Shown here piece after piece: positions 41,131 to 49,745 of a stretch of DNA of 64,000 bases; position 1 is the first letter of the stretch, and each line of letters starts with the position of its first letter. Position numbers and translations under genes: made by a program. Location: positions 1 through 64,000 of the forward strand of contig UCGV01000039.1 in NCBI GenBank assembly GCA_900471925.1, read 5' to 3'. This stretch comes from Hyphomicrobiales bacterium (lineage in GTDB: Bacteria > Pseudomonadota > Alphaproteobacteria > Rhizobiales > Rhizobiaceae). The notes beneath the pieces were generated by a model. It was not told where the DNA came from, did not search any database, and saw nothing but the letters and a program-made list of their open reading frames with translations.

Positions 41131-42948
41131 TCAGCTTCGTCCAAACAGACGCTCGATATCGGCGAGCTTGAGTTCGATATAGGTAGGGCGTCCGTGATTG
41201 CACTGGCCGGAACCCGGCGTCACTTCCATCTGGCGCAGGAGCGCGTTCATTTCTTCCGGCCGCAGCCGTCGCCCTGATCGTACCGAGCCGTGGCAGGCCA
41301 TGGTCGCCGCCACATATTCGAGCTTGGCGGAAAGACCCGAGGCCGTATCCCATTCCGCGATCTCGTCGGCCAGTTGGCGGACGAGCCCCTGTGCATCCAC
41401 TTCCCCGAGCATGGCCGGCGTTTCTCGCACGGCAATGGCGCCCGGCCCGAACCGCTCGATCGACAGGCCGAGTTCGGCAAATTCCGCCGCATGGGCCATC
41501 AGCCGGTCGCAATCTTCCTCGGGGATGTCGACGATTTCCGGGATCAGCAGCACCTGCGAGGCAAGCCGTTTCGAATGCAGCGCCTTGCGCATCTCCTCGA
41601 AGACGAGCCGCTCATGGGCAGCGTGCTGGTCGACGATGACGATCCCGTCTTCCGTCTGCGCGACGATATAGTTTTCATGGATCTGGGCTCTCGCCGCACC
41701 GAGCGGATAGCGGCCCGGCGCCTCTTCGGCTGCAGTCGTCCGCGGCTGCGCTGTAGACTGGAAAGCCTGTTCTGAGCGGGCCGTCGGATGCGCGAGCCCG
41801 TCGAAGGACGCTTGCGGCCTTTCGCCGAAGCCACCACTCGGCTGGTAGGGTCGCGACGGCGAGGTCGCGGCGGACCACGGTGCCTGCGGGCGCTGGGGTG
41901 CCGGCTGGAAGCCGGGGCGGAAGGCGCGCAGCATGTCGGTAGCGCCCGTCGTGGCTGCGCGGCTGCCGTCGCGTGCTAAGGCCTCGCGGATCGCGCCGAC
42001 GATCAGCCCGCGCACCAGTCCCGGATCGCGGAAGCGCACGTCGGATTTCGCCGGATGCACGTTGACGTCGACCAGCGCCGGATCGATCGTGATCGACAGC
42101 ACCGCGACCGCATAGCGGCCAGCCGGGATCGTTTCGGCATAGGCGCCGCGGATCGCCGACAGGATCAGCTTGTCCTGCACCGGGCGGCCGTTGACGAAGG
42201 CATATTGGTGGGCCGAGTTGCCCCGGTTGAAGGTCGGAACGCCGGCAAAGCCGGTCAGCCGCACATCCTCGCGTTCGGCGTCGATGGCAATCGCGTTGTC
42301 GCGGAAGTCCTTGCCGAGCACCTGCGCCATACGCGCCAGATGATCCTCACCTGTTGCCGGAAATTCCAGCGTCGAGCGATCGGGGCCTGAGAGCACGAAC
42401 CGCACGCCGGGAAAGGCGATTGCCATGCGTTTGACGATCTCGGTAATAGCGGCCGCTTCCGCCTTCTCCGTCTTCAGGAATTTCAGCCGCGCCGGCGTTG
42501 CGAAGAACAGGTCGCGCACTTCGACGATCGTTCCCGGATTGCTGGCCGCCGGGCGCAGATGCATGATCTTGCCGCCGGCAATCGCGATCTCGCTGCCTGT
42601 GGCACTGTCTCGCCGGCGGCTGGCAATACTGAGCCGCGCTACCGAGCCGATCGACGGTAGGGCCTCGCCGCGAAAGCCGAGCGTGCGGATATCGTCGAGC
42701 GTATCGGAAATTTTCGAGGTACAGTGCCGCCGTACTGCCAGTTCCAGATCTGCGGCATCCATGCCCGATCCGTTGTCACTGACGCGCAACAGCGCCTTGC
42801 CACCGCCGGCGGTGGCGATTTCTATGCGCGTCGCTCCGGCGTCGAGCGCGTTTTCGATCAACTCTTTGGCAGCACTTGCCGGCCGTTCGATGACCTCGCC
42901 GGCGGCGATCTGGTTGATGAGCGTTTCGGTGAGCTGTCTGATGGCCAT
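41131..42948 (-). CDS. mutL: DNA mismatch repair protein MutL
   Basis: A 605-residue protein coordinating mismatch repair. The GHL ATPase domain is intact: ELIENALDAGATRIEI with the magnesium Asn, VSDNGSGM, GFRGEALPSIGSVARLS, and KFLKTEKAEAAAITE. A Pro/Gln-rich linker (about residues 345-420) separates it from the C-terminal dimerisation domain, which carries DQHAAHERLVFEE, a full DQHA(X)2E(X)4E endonuclease motif, so this MutL should nick DNA (there is no MutH in alphaproteobacteria). ATG 42948 is used; the frame is open to 42993. It diverges from the PAS-receiver gene, with the CtrA box in between. Confidence 0.98.
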   Translation of the reverse strand: MAIRQLTETLINQIAAGEVIERPASAAKELIENALDAGATRIEIATAGGGKALLRVSDNGSGMDAADLELAVRRHCTSKISDTLDDIRTLGFRGEALPSIGSVARLSIASRRRDSATGSEIAIAGGKIMHLRPAASNPGTIVEVRDLFFATPARLKFLKTEKAEAAAITEIVKRMAIAFPGVRFVLSGPDRSTLEFPATGEDHLARMAQVLGKDFRDNAIAIDAEREDVRLTGFAGVPTFNRGNSAHQYAFVNGRPVQDKLILSAIRGAYAETIPAGRYAVAVLSITIDPALVDVNVHPAKSDVRFRDPGLVRGLIVGAIREALARDGSRAATTGATDMLRAFRPGFQPAPQRPQAPWSAATSPSRPYQPSGGFGERPQASFDGLAHPTARSEQAFQSTAQPRTTAAEEAPGRYPLGAARAQIHENYIVAQTEDGIVIVDQHAAHERLVFEEMRKALHSKRLASQVLLIPEIVDIPEEDCDRLMAHAAEFAELGLSIERFGPGAIAVRETPAMLGEVDAQGLVRQLADEIAEWDTASGLSAKLEYVAATMACHGSVRSGRRLRPEEMNALLRQMEVTPGSGQCNHGRPTYIELKLADIERLFGRS

Positions 42949-43021
42949 GCGTCTATTTTCGAGGATTCGCGGCCGCGAGGAAAGGCTTTTCATCGGGCGG
43001 AGGACGAGCGCCGAAGCTTCT

Positions 43022-43037
43022 CCCCCAAATTTGGGGG
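43022..43037. promoter_or_regulatory. Perfect palindrome CCCCCAAATTTGGGGG
   Basis: A 16-bp perfect palindrome 94 bp before the PAS-receiver start. A related sequence, CCCCAGATTTTGGG (44866-44879), lies about 98 bp before the next gene's start. Similar sequence and spacing suggest a common regulator, which is inference. Confidence 0.6.
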
Positions 43038-43046
43038 TGATACCTG

Positions 43047-43061
43047 TTAAGTGGCCTTTAA
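43047..43061. promoter_or_regulatory. Perfect CtrA-type box (TTAA-N7-TTAA)
   Basis: TTAA (43047-43050), GTGGCCT, TTAA (43058-43061), preserving the consensus with exact 7-bp spacing. It lies 70 bp upstream of the PAS-receiver start in the mutL divergent region. CtrA is the master cell-cycle regulator of rhizobia (established); binding here is predicted. Confidence 0.7.
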
Positions 43062-43130
43062 GACAAAAACGGCATTTTAATCATATACCTCCGAAATTCC
43101 GAAAATCGGACAGATGTGGGATGTGAAGGA

Positions 43131-44846
43131 ATGAGTGCCGGCTTCGAAAAGGCGGACACATCATCTGCAAGCGACGTGACGCCGCCTGGAGCCGATCTTC
43201 AGACGGCGCTTTTCGACGCCGTCTGCGACAGCCTTTCCGCCGCATTCGTCGTCTACGACCGCAACGACCTTCTGATTTTCGCCAGCCGCCAGGTCCTGGA
43301 ATTCTTTCCGGTGCCCGAGGATGTGCTGCGGCCGGGGACGCGGCTCCGCGATTTCCTCGGTGCCGTTTACGATACCGGCATCCGTGAACAGACCCTCACG
43401 CGCCAGACGGGATCGCTCAGCCGCGAAGACTGGCTCTCGCAGCGCATCGCCTCGCACTGGCGCGAACGTTTCGAATCTGTCGAGCGCCATCGTTCCGACC
43501 GCTGGGTGCGCTTCCTCAAGCGCCGCCTGCCGAATGGCTATGGTGTCACGATCATCTCGGACATTTCCGAGATGCGCAAACGTGAGGAGCAGTGGCGCTA
43601 CGATCTGGAGCGCGTGCAGCTGACCGAGGATATTCTCGATCATCTGCCGTTCCCGCTTTTCGTCAAGGACCGCAACCTCACCTATGTCGCCGTCAACCAG
43701 GCCTTCTGTGAGAAGTACCAGACGACGGCTGACGAGGTGCTGGGCCGCAAGAGCGGCGAACTCTTTTCTCCCGATATTGCCAAGCGCTTCGAGGAGAGCG
43801 ACCGCCATGTGCTGGAAACCGGCGAAATGTCGGTGTCCCGCCAGCGTCAGATCGCCCGCGACGGCACAGAACGCGATATCGTCAGCCGCAAGCATCGCAT
43901 CGGCAAGCCGGGGCGCTATTTCCTCGTCTCGACCATGCAGGATCTGCCGCGCGACGGCGGCGATCTCGACGAGTTCGACCAGGCCTCCGAAATTACGACG
44001 TCAAGCAACCAGAGCTACCGGCGTGCCTATTTACCGGTAACCAACACATCACAGCGCCGCGAGCCTGCGGCGATGGAGGCGATCGTCCCGGAAAACTTCT
44101 CCGGCCGGAAAATCCTCGTCGTCACCTCGGATCTCGCAGCCGAGACGGCTGCGCTACGCACGCTCGTCAAATACGGCTTCGAATCCTGCGCCGTGCGCGG
44201 CGAGGACGAGGAGGAGCGTTTCCTCGAGATCGCCAGCTGCTCCGGCATCACGCTCGATCTTCTCGTCATCGACAACCAGATGGGCATGCGCTGCCTGGAA
44301 CTGGCCGAGCAATACGGTATCCCCGCCCTCGTCATGGACGGCTTCCAGATGGCCAACGAACTTACCTTCCAGATCGCGCGCCATTTCAACCGCAGCAGGC
44401 GCGGCAACGGTGCCGAAGGTGAGTGGGAAATCACCACGACCGACGAAACGGTAGGCCTCCAGGTTCTCGTCGCTGAAGACAATGACATCAACCAGATCGT
44501 CTTCACGCAGATCCTTGAAGGGCTGGGCTACCGTCACATGATCGCTGCGACCGGCGAGGAGGTTGTTCGCCTCTGGGCCGAGCACCGACCGCAGATCGTC
44601 CTCATGGACATATCGCTGCCGGTCTTCAACGGCTTCGAAGCCTCGCGCCTCATCCGCCAGATGGAAGAGGGGCAGGGCACCCGCACCCCGATCATCGGCG
44701 TGTTGACGCAGGCTTTCGAGCGCGATCGGGCCGAATGCGCCAATGCCGGCATGGATGACGTCATCATGAAACCGGTCAGTCCCGACATCCTCGAAACCGT
44801 ATTCCAGAAATATCTGACAGCCGATCCGCTGCAGGCCCGGAATTAA
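43131..44846 (+). CDS. PAS-PAS-receiver signalling protein without a kinase domain
   Basis: A 571-residue cytosolic protein. Residues 25-150 hold a divergent PAS-7-like domain (LSAAFVVYDRNDLLIFASRQ), 165-280 a second PAS (LPFPLFVKDRNLTYVAVNQAF), 330-430 a degenerate receiver-like domain (KILVVTSDLAAETAALRTLV, lacking the full phosphorylation set), and 460-570 a complete receiver: acidic pair in VAEDNDINQ, phosphoacceptor Asp in LMDISLPVFNG, LTQ switch and MKPVS lysine. No histidine kinase or DNA-binding domain is visible. It starts at ATG 43131 after GAAGGA, behind a CtrA box and palindrome; the c-di-GMP gene 131 bp downstream may carry the output. Confidence 0.9.
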   Translation: MSAGFEKADTSSASDVTPPGADLQTALFDAVCDSLSAAFVVYDRNDLLIFASRQVLEFFPVPEDVLRPGTRLRDFLGAVYDTGIREQTLTRQTGSLSREDWLSQRIASHWRERFESVERHRSDRWVRFLKRRLPNGYGVTIISDISEMRKREEQWRYDLERVQLTEDILDHLPFPLFVKDRNLTYVAVNQAFCEKYQTTADEVLGRKSGELFSPDIAKRFEESDRHVLETGEMSVSRQRQIARDGTERDIVSRKHRIGKPGRYFLVSTMQDLPRDGGDLDEFDQASEITTSSNQSYRRAYLPVTNTSQRREPAAMEAIVPENFSGRKILVVTSDLAAETAALRTLVKYGFESCAVRGEDEEERFLEIASCSGITLDLLVIDNQMGMRCLELAEQYGIPALVMDGFQMANELTFQIARHFNRSRRGNGAEGEWEITTTDETVGLQVLVAEDNDINQIVFTQILEGLGYRHMIAATGEEVVRLWAEHRPQIVLMDISLPVFNGFEASRLIRQMEEGQGTRTPIIGVLTQAFERDRAECANAGMDDVIMKPVSPDILETVFQKYLTADPLQARN

Positions 44847-44977
44847 CGAAAAACCGGGGTCAACTCCCCAGATTTTGGGAATGCTTTGGGTTGCATCCCG
44901 GCGGATTTACTATCGAATTGTTAAGACTTGCCCGTCATTCTTTGCCAGGGTCTGGAGGAAATCTCGGGTTTGGAGTG

Positions 44978-46342
44978 ATGGTGTCGGCGGAACTACCATT
45001 TATCACTGTGAGTCAAAATGAGCTCCAGGCGATGGCCTATACCGATCCGCTCACCGGATTGGGAAACCGCTATCGCCTGCGCGACAAGGTGATCCAGATT
45101 TCAGCCGAGCGCGCCAGCGATCCGGCACCCTTCACCATCGGCATAGCCAACCTCGACAGTTTCAAGCCCATCAACGATCTCTTCGGCTCGACCGCCGGAG
45201 ACGAAATCCTCTGCCAGGTGGCTCATCGCCTGAAAGCCTGCATTCCCGATGGGGCCCTGGTGACGCGCCACGACGGCGATGAATTCGCGTTCGTCCTGCC
45301 GCTGATCTTCGAGCGCGCCAGCGCCGAAAAATTCGGCCAGATGATCCGCGAGGTGCTGTCGGCGCCCTACGATCTCGGCGACCGCAACGTGCGCCTCTCC
45401 GCCTCCTTCGGCTTTGCGATCTATCCCTTCGCCGGCGAGGATTGCGAGGAACTGCTGAAGAGCGCCGAAACCGCGCTCTATCGTTCCAAGCGCCGTGGCC
45501 GCGGCCAGATTACAGTCTATTCCCGCGAGATTGCGCAGGAGATGAAACGGGCGACCCAGCTCGAACAGGCACTTCGAAACGCGATCATTTCCGATGCGAT
45601 CGACGTGCATTTCCAGCCGATCGTCTCGCTTGCCAATAATCAGGTTGTCGGTTTCGAAGCGCTTGCCCGCTGGAACGATCCCGATCTCGGCTTCGTCTCC
45701 CCCGGTGTCTTCGTGCCGCTTGCCGAAGAGCGCGGTTTCATCGATGCGCTCTCCGAAGCGCTGCTACGCAAGGCTGCGGAAGCCGCCCTGTCCTGGCCGC
45801 GCGAGCTTTTCCTGTCCTTCAACCTGTCGTCCGCTCAGCTCATGGACCCAGGCACGAGCGGTTCCATCCTGTCGATCCTCGGCCGCGTCGGCTTCGATCC
45901 GCACCGCCTCGAGCTGGAGATCACCGAAACGGCGGTGATGAGTTCGGCCGATACCGCACACCGCATCATTGCTGATCTCAGGGCCGCCGGCGTGCGGATC
46001 TCTCTGGACGATTTCGGTACCGGCCAGTCGAGCCTCGGGCGCCTGCGCGATTTCATCTTCGACAAGATCAAGATCGACCGCGCCTTCGTCTCGCGCATTA
46101 ATTCCGACCGCGCCTCCGAGCACATCATCAAGGCGATCCTCGCCATGTGCGAAGGTCTCGACCTGGAAGTCGTGGCTGAGGGCATCGAGGATTATTCGGA
46201 AGCGGTCAAGTTGCGCACTCTCGGCTGCGGCATGGGGCAGGGATATCATTTCGGCCGCCCGGCAGATGGCATTGCCACGCTGCGTTTCCTGCATGAAAAT
46301 TATTATTACGACACGAGCGCAACGGAACGCGTTAGCGCCTAG
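44978..46342 (+). CDS. GGDEF-EAL protein (degenerate cyclase, likely c-di-GMP phosphodiesterase)
   Basis: A 454-residue cytosolic protein. The GGDEF domain (about residues 20-185) shows IANLDSFKPINDLFGSTAGDE but its signature reads RHDGDEF, so the first Gly is Asp; no RxxD inhibitory site is seen. The EAL domain (about 200-445) has EALARW, FNLSSAQL, LEITET, LDDFGTGQSS, KIDRAF, VVAEGIE and GQGYHFG, thus all metal- and catalysis-related residues. The likely activity is hydrolysis of c-di-GMP. ATG 44978 is preferred; the frame runs open to 44891. It follows the PAS-receiver gene on the same strand and ends at a hairpin. Confidence 0.93.
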   Translation: MVSAELPFITVSQNELQAMAYTDPLTGLGNRYRLRDKVIQISAERASDPAPFTIGIANLDSFKPINDLFGSTAGDEILCQVAHRLKACIPDGALVTRHDGDEFAFVLPLIFERASAEKFGQMIREVLSAPYDLGDRNVRLSASFGFAIYPFAGEDCEELLKSAETALYRSKRRGRGQITVYSREIAQEMKRATQLEQALRNAIISDAIDVHFQPIVSLANNQVVGFEALARWNDPDLGFVSPGVFVPLAEERGFIDALSEALLRKAAEAALSWPRELFLSFNLSSAQLMDPGTSGSILSILGRVGFDPHRLELEITETAVMSSADTAHRIIADLRAAGVRISLDDFGTGQSSLGRLRDFIFDKIKIDRAFVSRINSDRASEHIIKAILAMCEGLDLEVVAEGIEDYSEAVKLRTLGCGMGQGYHFGRPADGIATLRFLHENYYYDTSATERVSA

Positions 46343-46361
46343 TTAGACACACCCATAAAAA

Positions 46362-46387
46362 CGATGGCGCCCCATGGGACGCCATCG
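46362..46387. terminator. Hairpin between convergent genes
   Basis: CGATGGCG (46362-46369) and CGCCATCG (46380-46387), loop of 10. T-rich sequence follows in the leftward direction (TTTTTATGGG), so it terminates the PRC gene well and probably also the GGDEF-EAL gene. Confidence 0.78.
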
Positions 46388-46416
46388 CTTACGCTCTACT
46401 CTCCGCGGAATAGAAA

Positions 46417-47046
46417 TTACTTATTCGTGGTCGAGCCGGTGGACGTATTGTCCGTCGGCAGCGCCGTGCCGGTTGCTGCCGGAGCCTTTTCGGCAGATTG
46501 CATGGCCAGCGTCTTGAACTCCGGAGCAGCCTTGAGCGACTCGGCTGTTTCAGTGGTGGTCAGCTTGACCGAGCCGTCCTGCGTGTTCTGCGAGACGGTG
46601 ACCTTGTTCATCGGAACGGCGACATTCTTCTCGCCGATGCCCAGGAAGCCGCCGACACCGATGATCGCTGCAACGAGACCGCCATCCTTCTTCATGATGA
46701 GGTCGTTGACGCTGCCGATGCTCTCATTGTTGCCGTTATAGACCGACTGGCCGATATAGGTATTGGCGCTGATCTGTTCCGGAGACTGCTGCGTCAGATA
46801 GCTGTCGCCAGCGGCCTGAGCCGTATCGGTGGTCGCGGCCGGAGCCGGAGCCTGTGCTGCGTCACCGGCAGGCGCCATCGGCTTGACCGGCTCGGCCGGG
46901 GCCGGAGTTGCCGGATCAGCGGGTGCCGACTGGGTGGGGGCAGCGGGGCTCGCCGGCTGCGGTGCCGTCTGCGAAAACGCTACCGGTGCGAAAGCCGTGG
47001 CAAACAGGGCGCCAGCGGCAACGGTCGTCAGAAGTTTGCGTGTCAT
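46417..47046 (-). CDS. Secreted PRC-barrel domain protein
   Basis: A 209-residue exported protein. It has a signal peptide (KLLTTVAAGALFATAFAPVAFS), a long Ala/Pro/Thr-rich linker (residues 25-80, PASPAAPTQSAPADPATPAP), a PRC-barrel domain at about 95-165 (IGQSVYNGNNESIGSVNDLI; GGFLGIGEKNVAVPM) and an Ala-rich tail. PRC-barrel proteins of rhizobia often sit in the envelope and respond to stress; the exact job is unknown. It converges on the GGDEF-EAL gene with a shared terminator. Confidence 0.9.
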   Translation of the reverse strand: MTRKLLTTVAAGALFATAFAPVAFSQTAPQPASPAAPTQSAPADPATPAPAEPVKPMAPAGDAAQAPAPAATTDTAQAAGDSYLTQQSPEQISANTYIGQSVYNGNNESIGSVNDLIMKKDGGLVAAIIGVGGFLGIGEKNVAVPMNKVTVSQNTQDGSVKLTTTETAESLKAAPEFKTLAMQSAEKAPAATGTALPTDNTSTGSTTNK

Positions 47047-47223
47047 TTCGAACCTACCTTCGTTCCTTGAGTGATCCCTGGCGCGGCAGTGCCTGTTTTT
47101 TCAGGCATTTCTGTCGTCCGGTTCGAAGAGGAAATGACCGGTAGCCCTATTGGTTCCGGAAGAAGACACGGAAAATTTTGCGATTTTCACGGAACCTTTA
47201 CCCGCAAACTGGCCCCGAAAAGC

Positions 47224-47252
47224 AAAAAGGCGCCCCGTGATGGAGCGCCTTT
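47224..47252 (-). terminator. Terminator of the galactonate operon
   Basis: AAAGGCGC (47226-47233) and GCGCCTTT (47245-47252), loop of 11. In the leftward direction TTTTTGCTTTT follows, a strong intrinsic terminator just after the SMP-30 gene. Confidence 0.85.
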
Positions 47253-47271
47253 GCCACTGCTGTTCTTTTTG

Positions 47272-48159
47272 TCAGATCACATAGGCAGGATCGAAAACAC
47301 CCTTCACGGTAACGCCGAGTTCGAGCAGTGCGCCGGCGCTCGGCTGCGTCGAGCGCGCATCCTCGTCCAATCCTTCCCAGGCCGTCGTCACCGCCAGCCG
47401 GTCCGCATTGGCGCCGATGAAGGCAGGGCACGAGGGTTGGGCAGCCGGCACCTTGTAGCGGGCGATGCGCAGTCCATCGGGGCTGTAGCGATCGACGACG
47501 CCGGCGCCCCAGCGGGCATTCCAGATATAGCCGTCGGCATCGCAGACCGATCCGTCCAAGCCACCCGGCTCATCCATGCTGTCGACCATGACGATTGGCT
47601 CGCCCGAGGGAAGGCCGGTCTGCGGGTCGACCATGACGCGCATCAGGCGGCTGAGGCGCGTATCGGTGAAATAGCCGATCGTGCCGTCAGGCGAAAAACA
47701 GATGGAGTTCGGAATGCTGATGCCGCTGAAGAGCTTGGTCACCTTGCCGGCAGCGACATGGTAGATCGCGCCGGCCTGGTTTTCGGCGCGCTTGCTCATC
47801 GTGCCGATCCACAGCGCGCCCGACGGATGCGTGCGCCCGTCATTGGAGCGGTTTTCCGGTATGTCGTTTTCGAGAGCTGCATAGAAAGTCAGGCTGCCAT
47901 TAGCGGTATCTCGCACGAACAGCCCCTCTTCGGTCGCCAGCAACTGGCGGCCGGCATCGATGCGTGCGAGCACGCTTGCCATCATCGGCAGCGAATGCAC
48001 CTTCTTTTCGTCGTTGGAAAGGTTGAGCTCGTGCAGTTCCTTGCCGAGAATATTGAACCACCAGACCGTGTTCGTGTCAGGATCGTAGGTGGGGCCTTCA
48101 CCGAGAACCGAATTGGTATTGCAAAGTGTTTTGCCCTCGAATTCATAAATATCAGTCAT
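47272..48159 (-). CDS. SMP-30/gluconolactonase-family lactonase
   Basis: A 295-residue six-bladed beta-propeller hydrolase. Metal ligands are seen in LGEGPTYD (Glu near residue 21), SIPNSICFSPDG (Asn near 153) and GGLDGSVCDADGYIW (Asp near 200), with a basic residue after VWNARWG. In this operon it should open D-galactono-1,4-lactone to galactonate, but gluconolactonase activity cannot be excluded. It is the last gene of the operon, 4 bp after dgoA, and is followed by a strong terminator. Confidence 0.92.
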   Translation of the reverse strand: MTDIYEFEGKTLCNTNSVLGEGPTYDPDTNTVWWFNILGKELHELNLSNDEKKVHSLPMMASVLARIDAGRQLLATEEGLFVRDTANGSLTFYAALENDIPENRSNDGRTHPSGALWIGTMSKRAENQAGAIYHVAAGKVTKLFSGISIPNSICFSPDGTIGYFTDTRLSRLMRVMVDPQTGLPSGEPIVMVDSMDEPGGLDGSVCDADGYIWNARWGAGVVDRYSPDGLRIARYKVPAAQPSCPAFIGANADRLAVTTAWEGLDEDARSTQPSAGALLELGVTVKGVFDPAYVI

Positions 48160-48163
48160 ATGC

Positions 48164-48796
48164 CTATGCTCCTATGGCTGCGTCATAGGCTAAGATGGTC
48201 GCCTTGGCGCGCTCGGCAACCTCTGCCGCCGTCATTCCCGGCTTGTAGATGCTGGTGCCCAGGCCAAAGGAGAAAATGCCAGCCTTGGTATAATCGGAGA
48301 AGTTCTTGTCCGACACGCCGCCGACGGCAGCGATCACCAGTTCCGGCGGCAGGATGGCACGGATTGCCGTGATGCCGGAGGGTCCGAGAACGCTGGCGGG
48401 GAAGAATTTGAGCCCGGTCGCACCGGCACGCGCTGCCTGTAGCGCTTCGGTCGGCGTGAAGACGCCGGGCATGGTCACCATGCCGTAGTCGCGGGCGCGG
48501 ATGATCACATCAGGCTCGACATTCGGCGTGACCAGCAACTTGCCGCCGGCATTGTGCAGGTTGTCGACCGCCTCGGTCGTCAGCACCGTGCCGGCACCGA
48601 TCAGCACCGTGTCGGGCGCCATCTTCGCGGCGATCTCGATCGACTTGAAAGGCTCCGGCGAATTCAGCGGGATTTCGATCGCCGTCAGGCCGTTTTCGAT
48701 CAGCGCGCCGACCACGGCTTCGGTTTCCTCCGGCTTGATGCCACGCAGGATGGCGATCAGCGGACGCTTCATATCGGGGAAGGGGACACGGTTCAT
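48164..48796 (-). CDS. dgoA: 2-dehydro-3-deoxy-6-phosphogalactonate aldolase
   Basis: A 210-residue class I aldolase that splits KDPGal into pyruvate and glyceraldehyde-3-phosphate. The TIM barrel shows ILRGIKPEETEAVVGAL, EIPLNSPEP (catalytic Glu, about residues 38-46), GAGTVLTTEAVDNL, GVFTPTEALQA, and the Schiff-base Lys in GLKFFPASVLG near residue 130, then VGGVSDKN. The start ATG 48796 is supported by the conserved N-terminus; the upstream extension is not. It lies between dgoK and the SMP-30 gene. The LKFFPA and neighbours fit the DgoA type over Eda, although assignment rests on context too. Confidence 0.93.
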   Translation of the reverse strand: MNRVPFPDMKRPLIAILRGIKPEETEAVVGALIENGLTAIEIPLNSPEPFKSIEIAAKMAPDTVLIGAGTVLTTEAVDNLHNAGGKLLVTPNVEPDVIIRARDYGMVTMPGVFTPTEALQAARAGATGLKFFPASVLGPSGITAIRAILPPELVIAAVGGVSDKNFSDYTKAGIFSFGLGTSIYKPGMTAAEVAERAKATILAYDAAIGA

Positions 48797-48827
48797 AGGG
48801 GTATCTTTCTTGGTTCGGCCAGATGGC

Positions 48828-49745
48828 TCAGTTCGGCCAAATGGCGCGGGCAGCGGCCGAAAGCCCGCCACGAACGGCGGCATCGGCATCGATGGCGGTA
48901 AAGGGAAGGGAAAGCGTGCGGAATGCCTGCTCGTAAAGTGCCTGCAGGCGCCCGGATGCGACGAGCGTAATAGCGGTATCCGCGCCGGCATCCTGCAGCG
49001 CGCCGGCGATTTCGAGGCCGATCAGCGTGCCCGAGAGCCTGGCCTGCGCGGCCGCTGCCGAAATGCCATGCAGAAGCTGGCCGGAGCGGGCGGTGAAGAT
49101 CAGGTTCGAGACAAGTGCCGGTCGCTTGAATGCGGCGGCAACAGCGGCTTCGAAGGCGGCGGCATCGGCCGGCTGTTCCTGGGCGCCGGCAACGGCATGC
49201 GAGAGGATCGTGTGTTTGGTGATGGCGTCGAACAATTCGCCAGTCATGAAGGTGGAAAAACCGGTGACCTTGCCGTCATTGACATGCACCCATTTGGAAT
49301 GCGTTCCCGGCATGCAGACGGCCTGGGTGCCGCGGCTGTCAGGCCCGAGCGCGCCGAGAAGCTGTGTTTCCTCGCCGCGCATGACATCAGGAGTGGCCGC
49401 ATCGCGCTGGGCAAGGCCCGGCAGGATGCGCACGTCACGGCTTTCGCCCGGTACGGAAACCGCACCTGACAGAATAGAGGAGAGCGAAGCCGGCACGTCG
49501 ATATATCCGGCTTCCACCCAACCCTGCCGTGCTCCAGCCATGCCGCAGACGATGACCGGCAGATCGTCAGATGCGTGCACGGCCGCCAGATGTCCGGCGA
49601 GAACCTGGGAAAAGCCGGTCTTGGCCGCCGTCGTCATGCCTTCGCCGCTGCGGCGCTCAGCAAGAACGGCGCCGTCGGCAGCGATAAGCCAGAGCCGGAA
49701 GCTGCTGGTGCCCCAGTCCACCGCGACATAAGCGGGATTTGCCAT
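48828..49745 (-). CDS. dgoK: 2-dehydro-3-deoxygalactonokinase
   Basis: A 305-residue sugar-acid kinase that phosphorylates 2-dehydro-3-deoxygalactonate. The DgoK pattern is clear: VAVDWGTSSFRLWLI at residues 6-20, VIVCGMAGARQGWVEAGYI, then MPGTHSKWVHV and GELFDAITKHTIL, with TLVASGRLQALYEQAF near the C-terminus. ATG 49745 shares one base with the SDR stop codon, a typical coupled start; the open frame continues to 49862 without homology. Confidence 0.95.
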   Translation of the reverse strand: MANPAYVAVDWGTSSFRLWLIAADGAVLAERRSGEGMTTAAKTGFSQVLAGHLAAVHASDDLPVIVCGMAGARQGWVEAGYIDVPASLSSILSGAVSVPGESRDVRILPGLAQRDAATPDVMRGEETQLLGALGPDSRGTQAVCMPGTHSKWVHVNDGKVTGFSTFMTGELFDAITKHTILSHAVAGAQEQPADAAAFEAAVAAAFKRPALVSNLIFTARSGQLLHGISAAAAQARLSGTLIGLEIAGALQDAGADTAITLVASGRLQALYEQAFRTLSLPFTAIDADAAVRGGLSAAARAIWPN

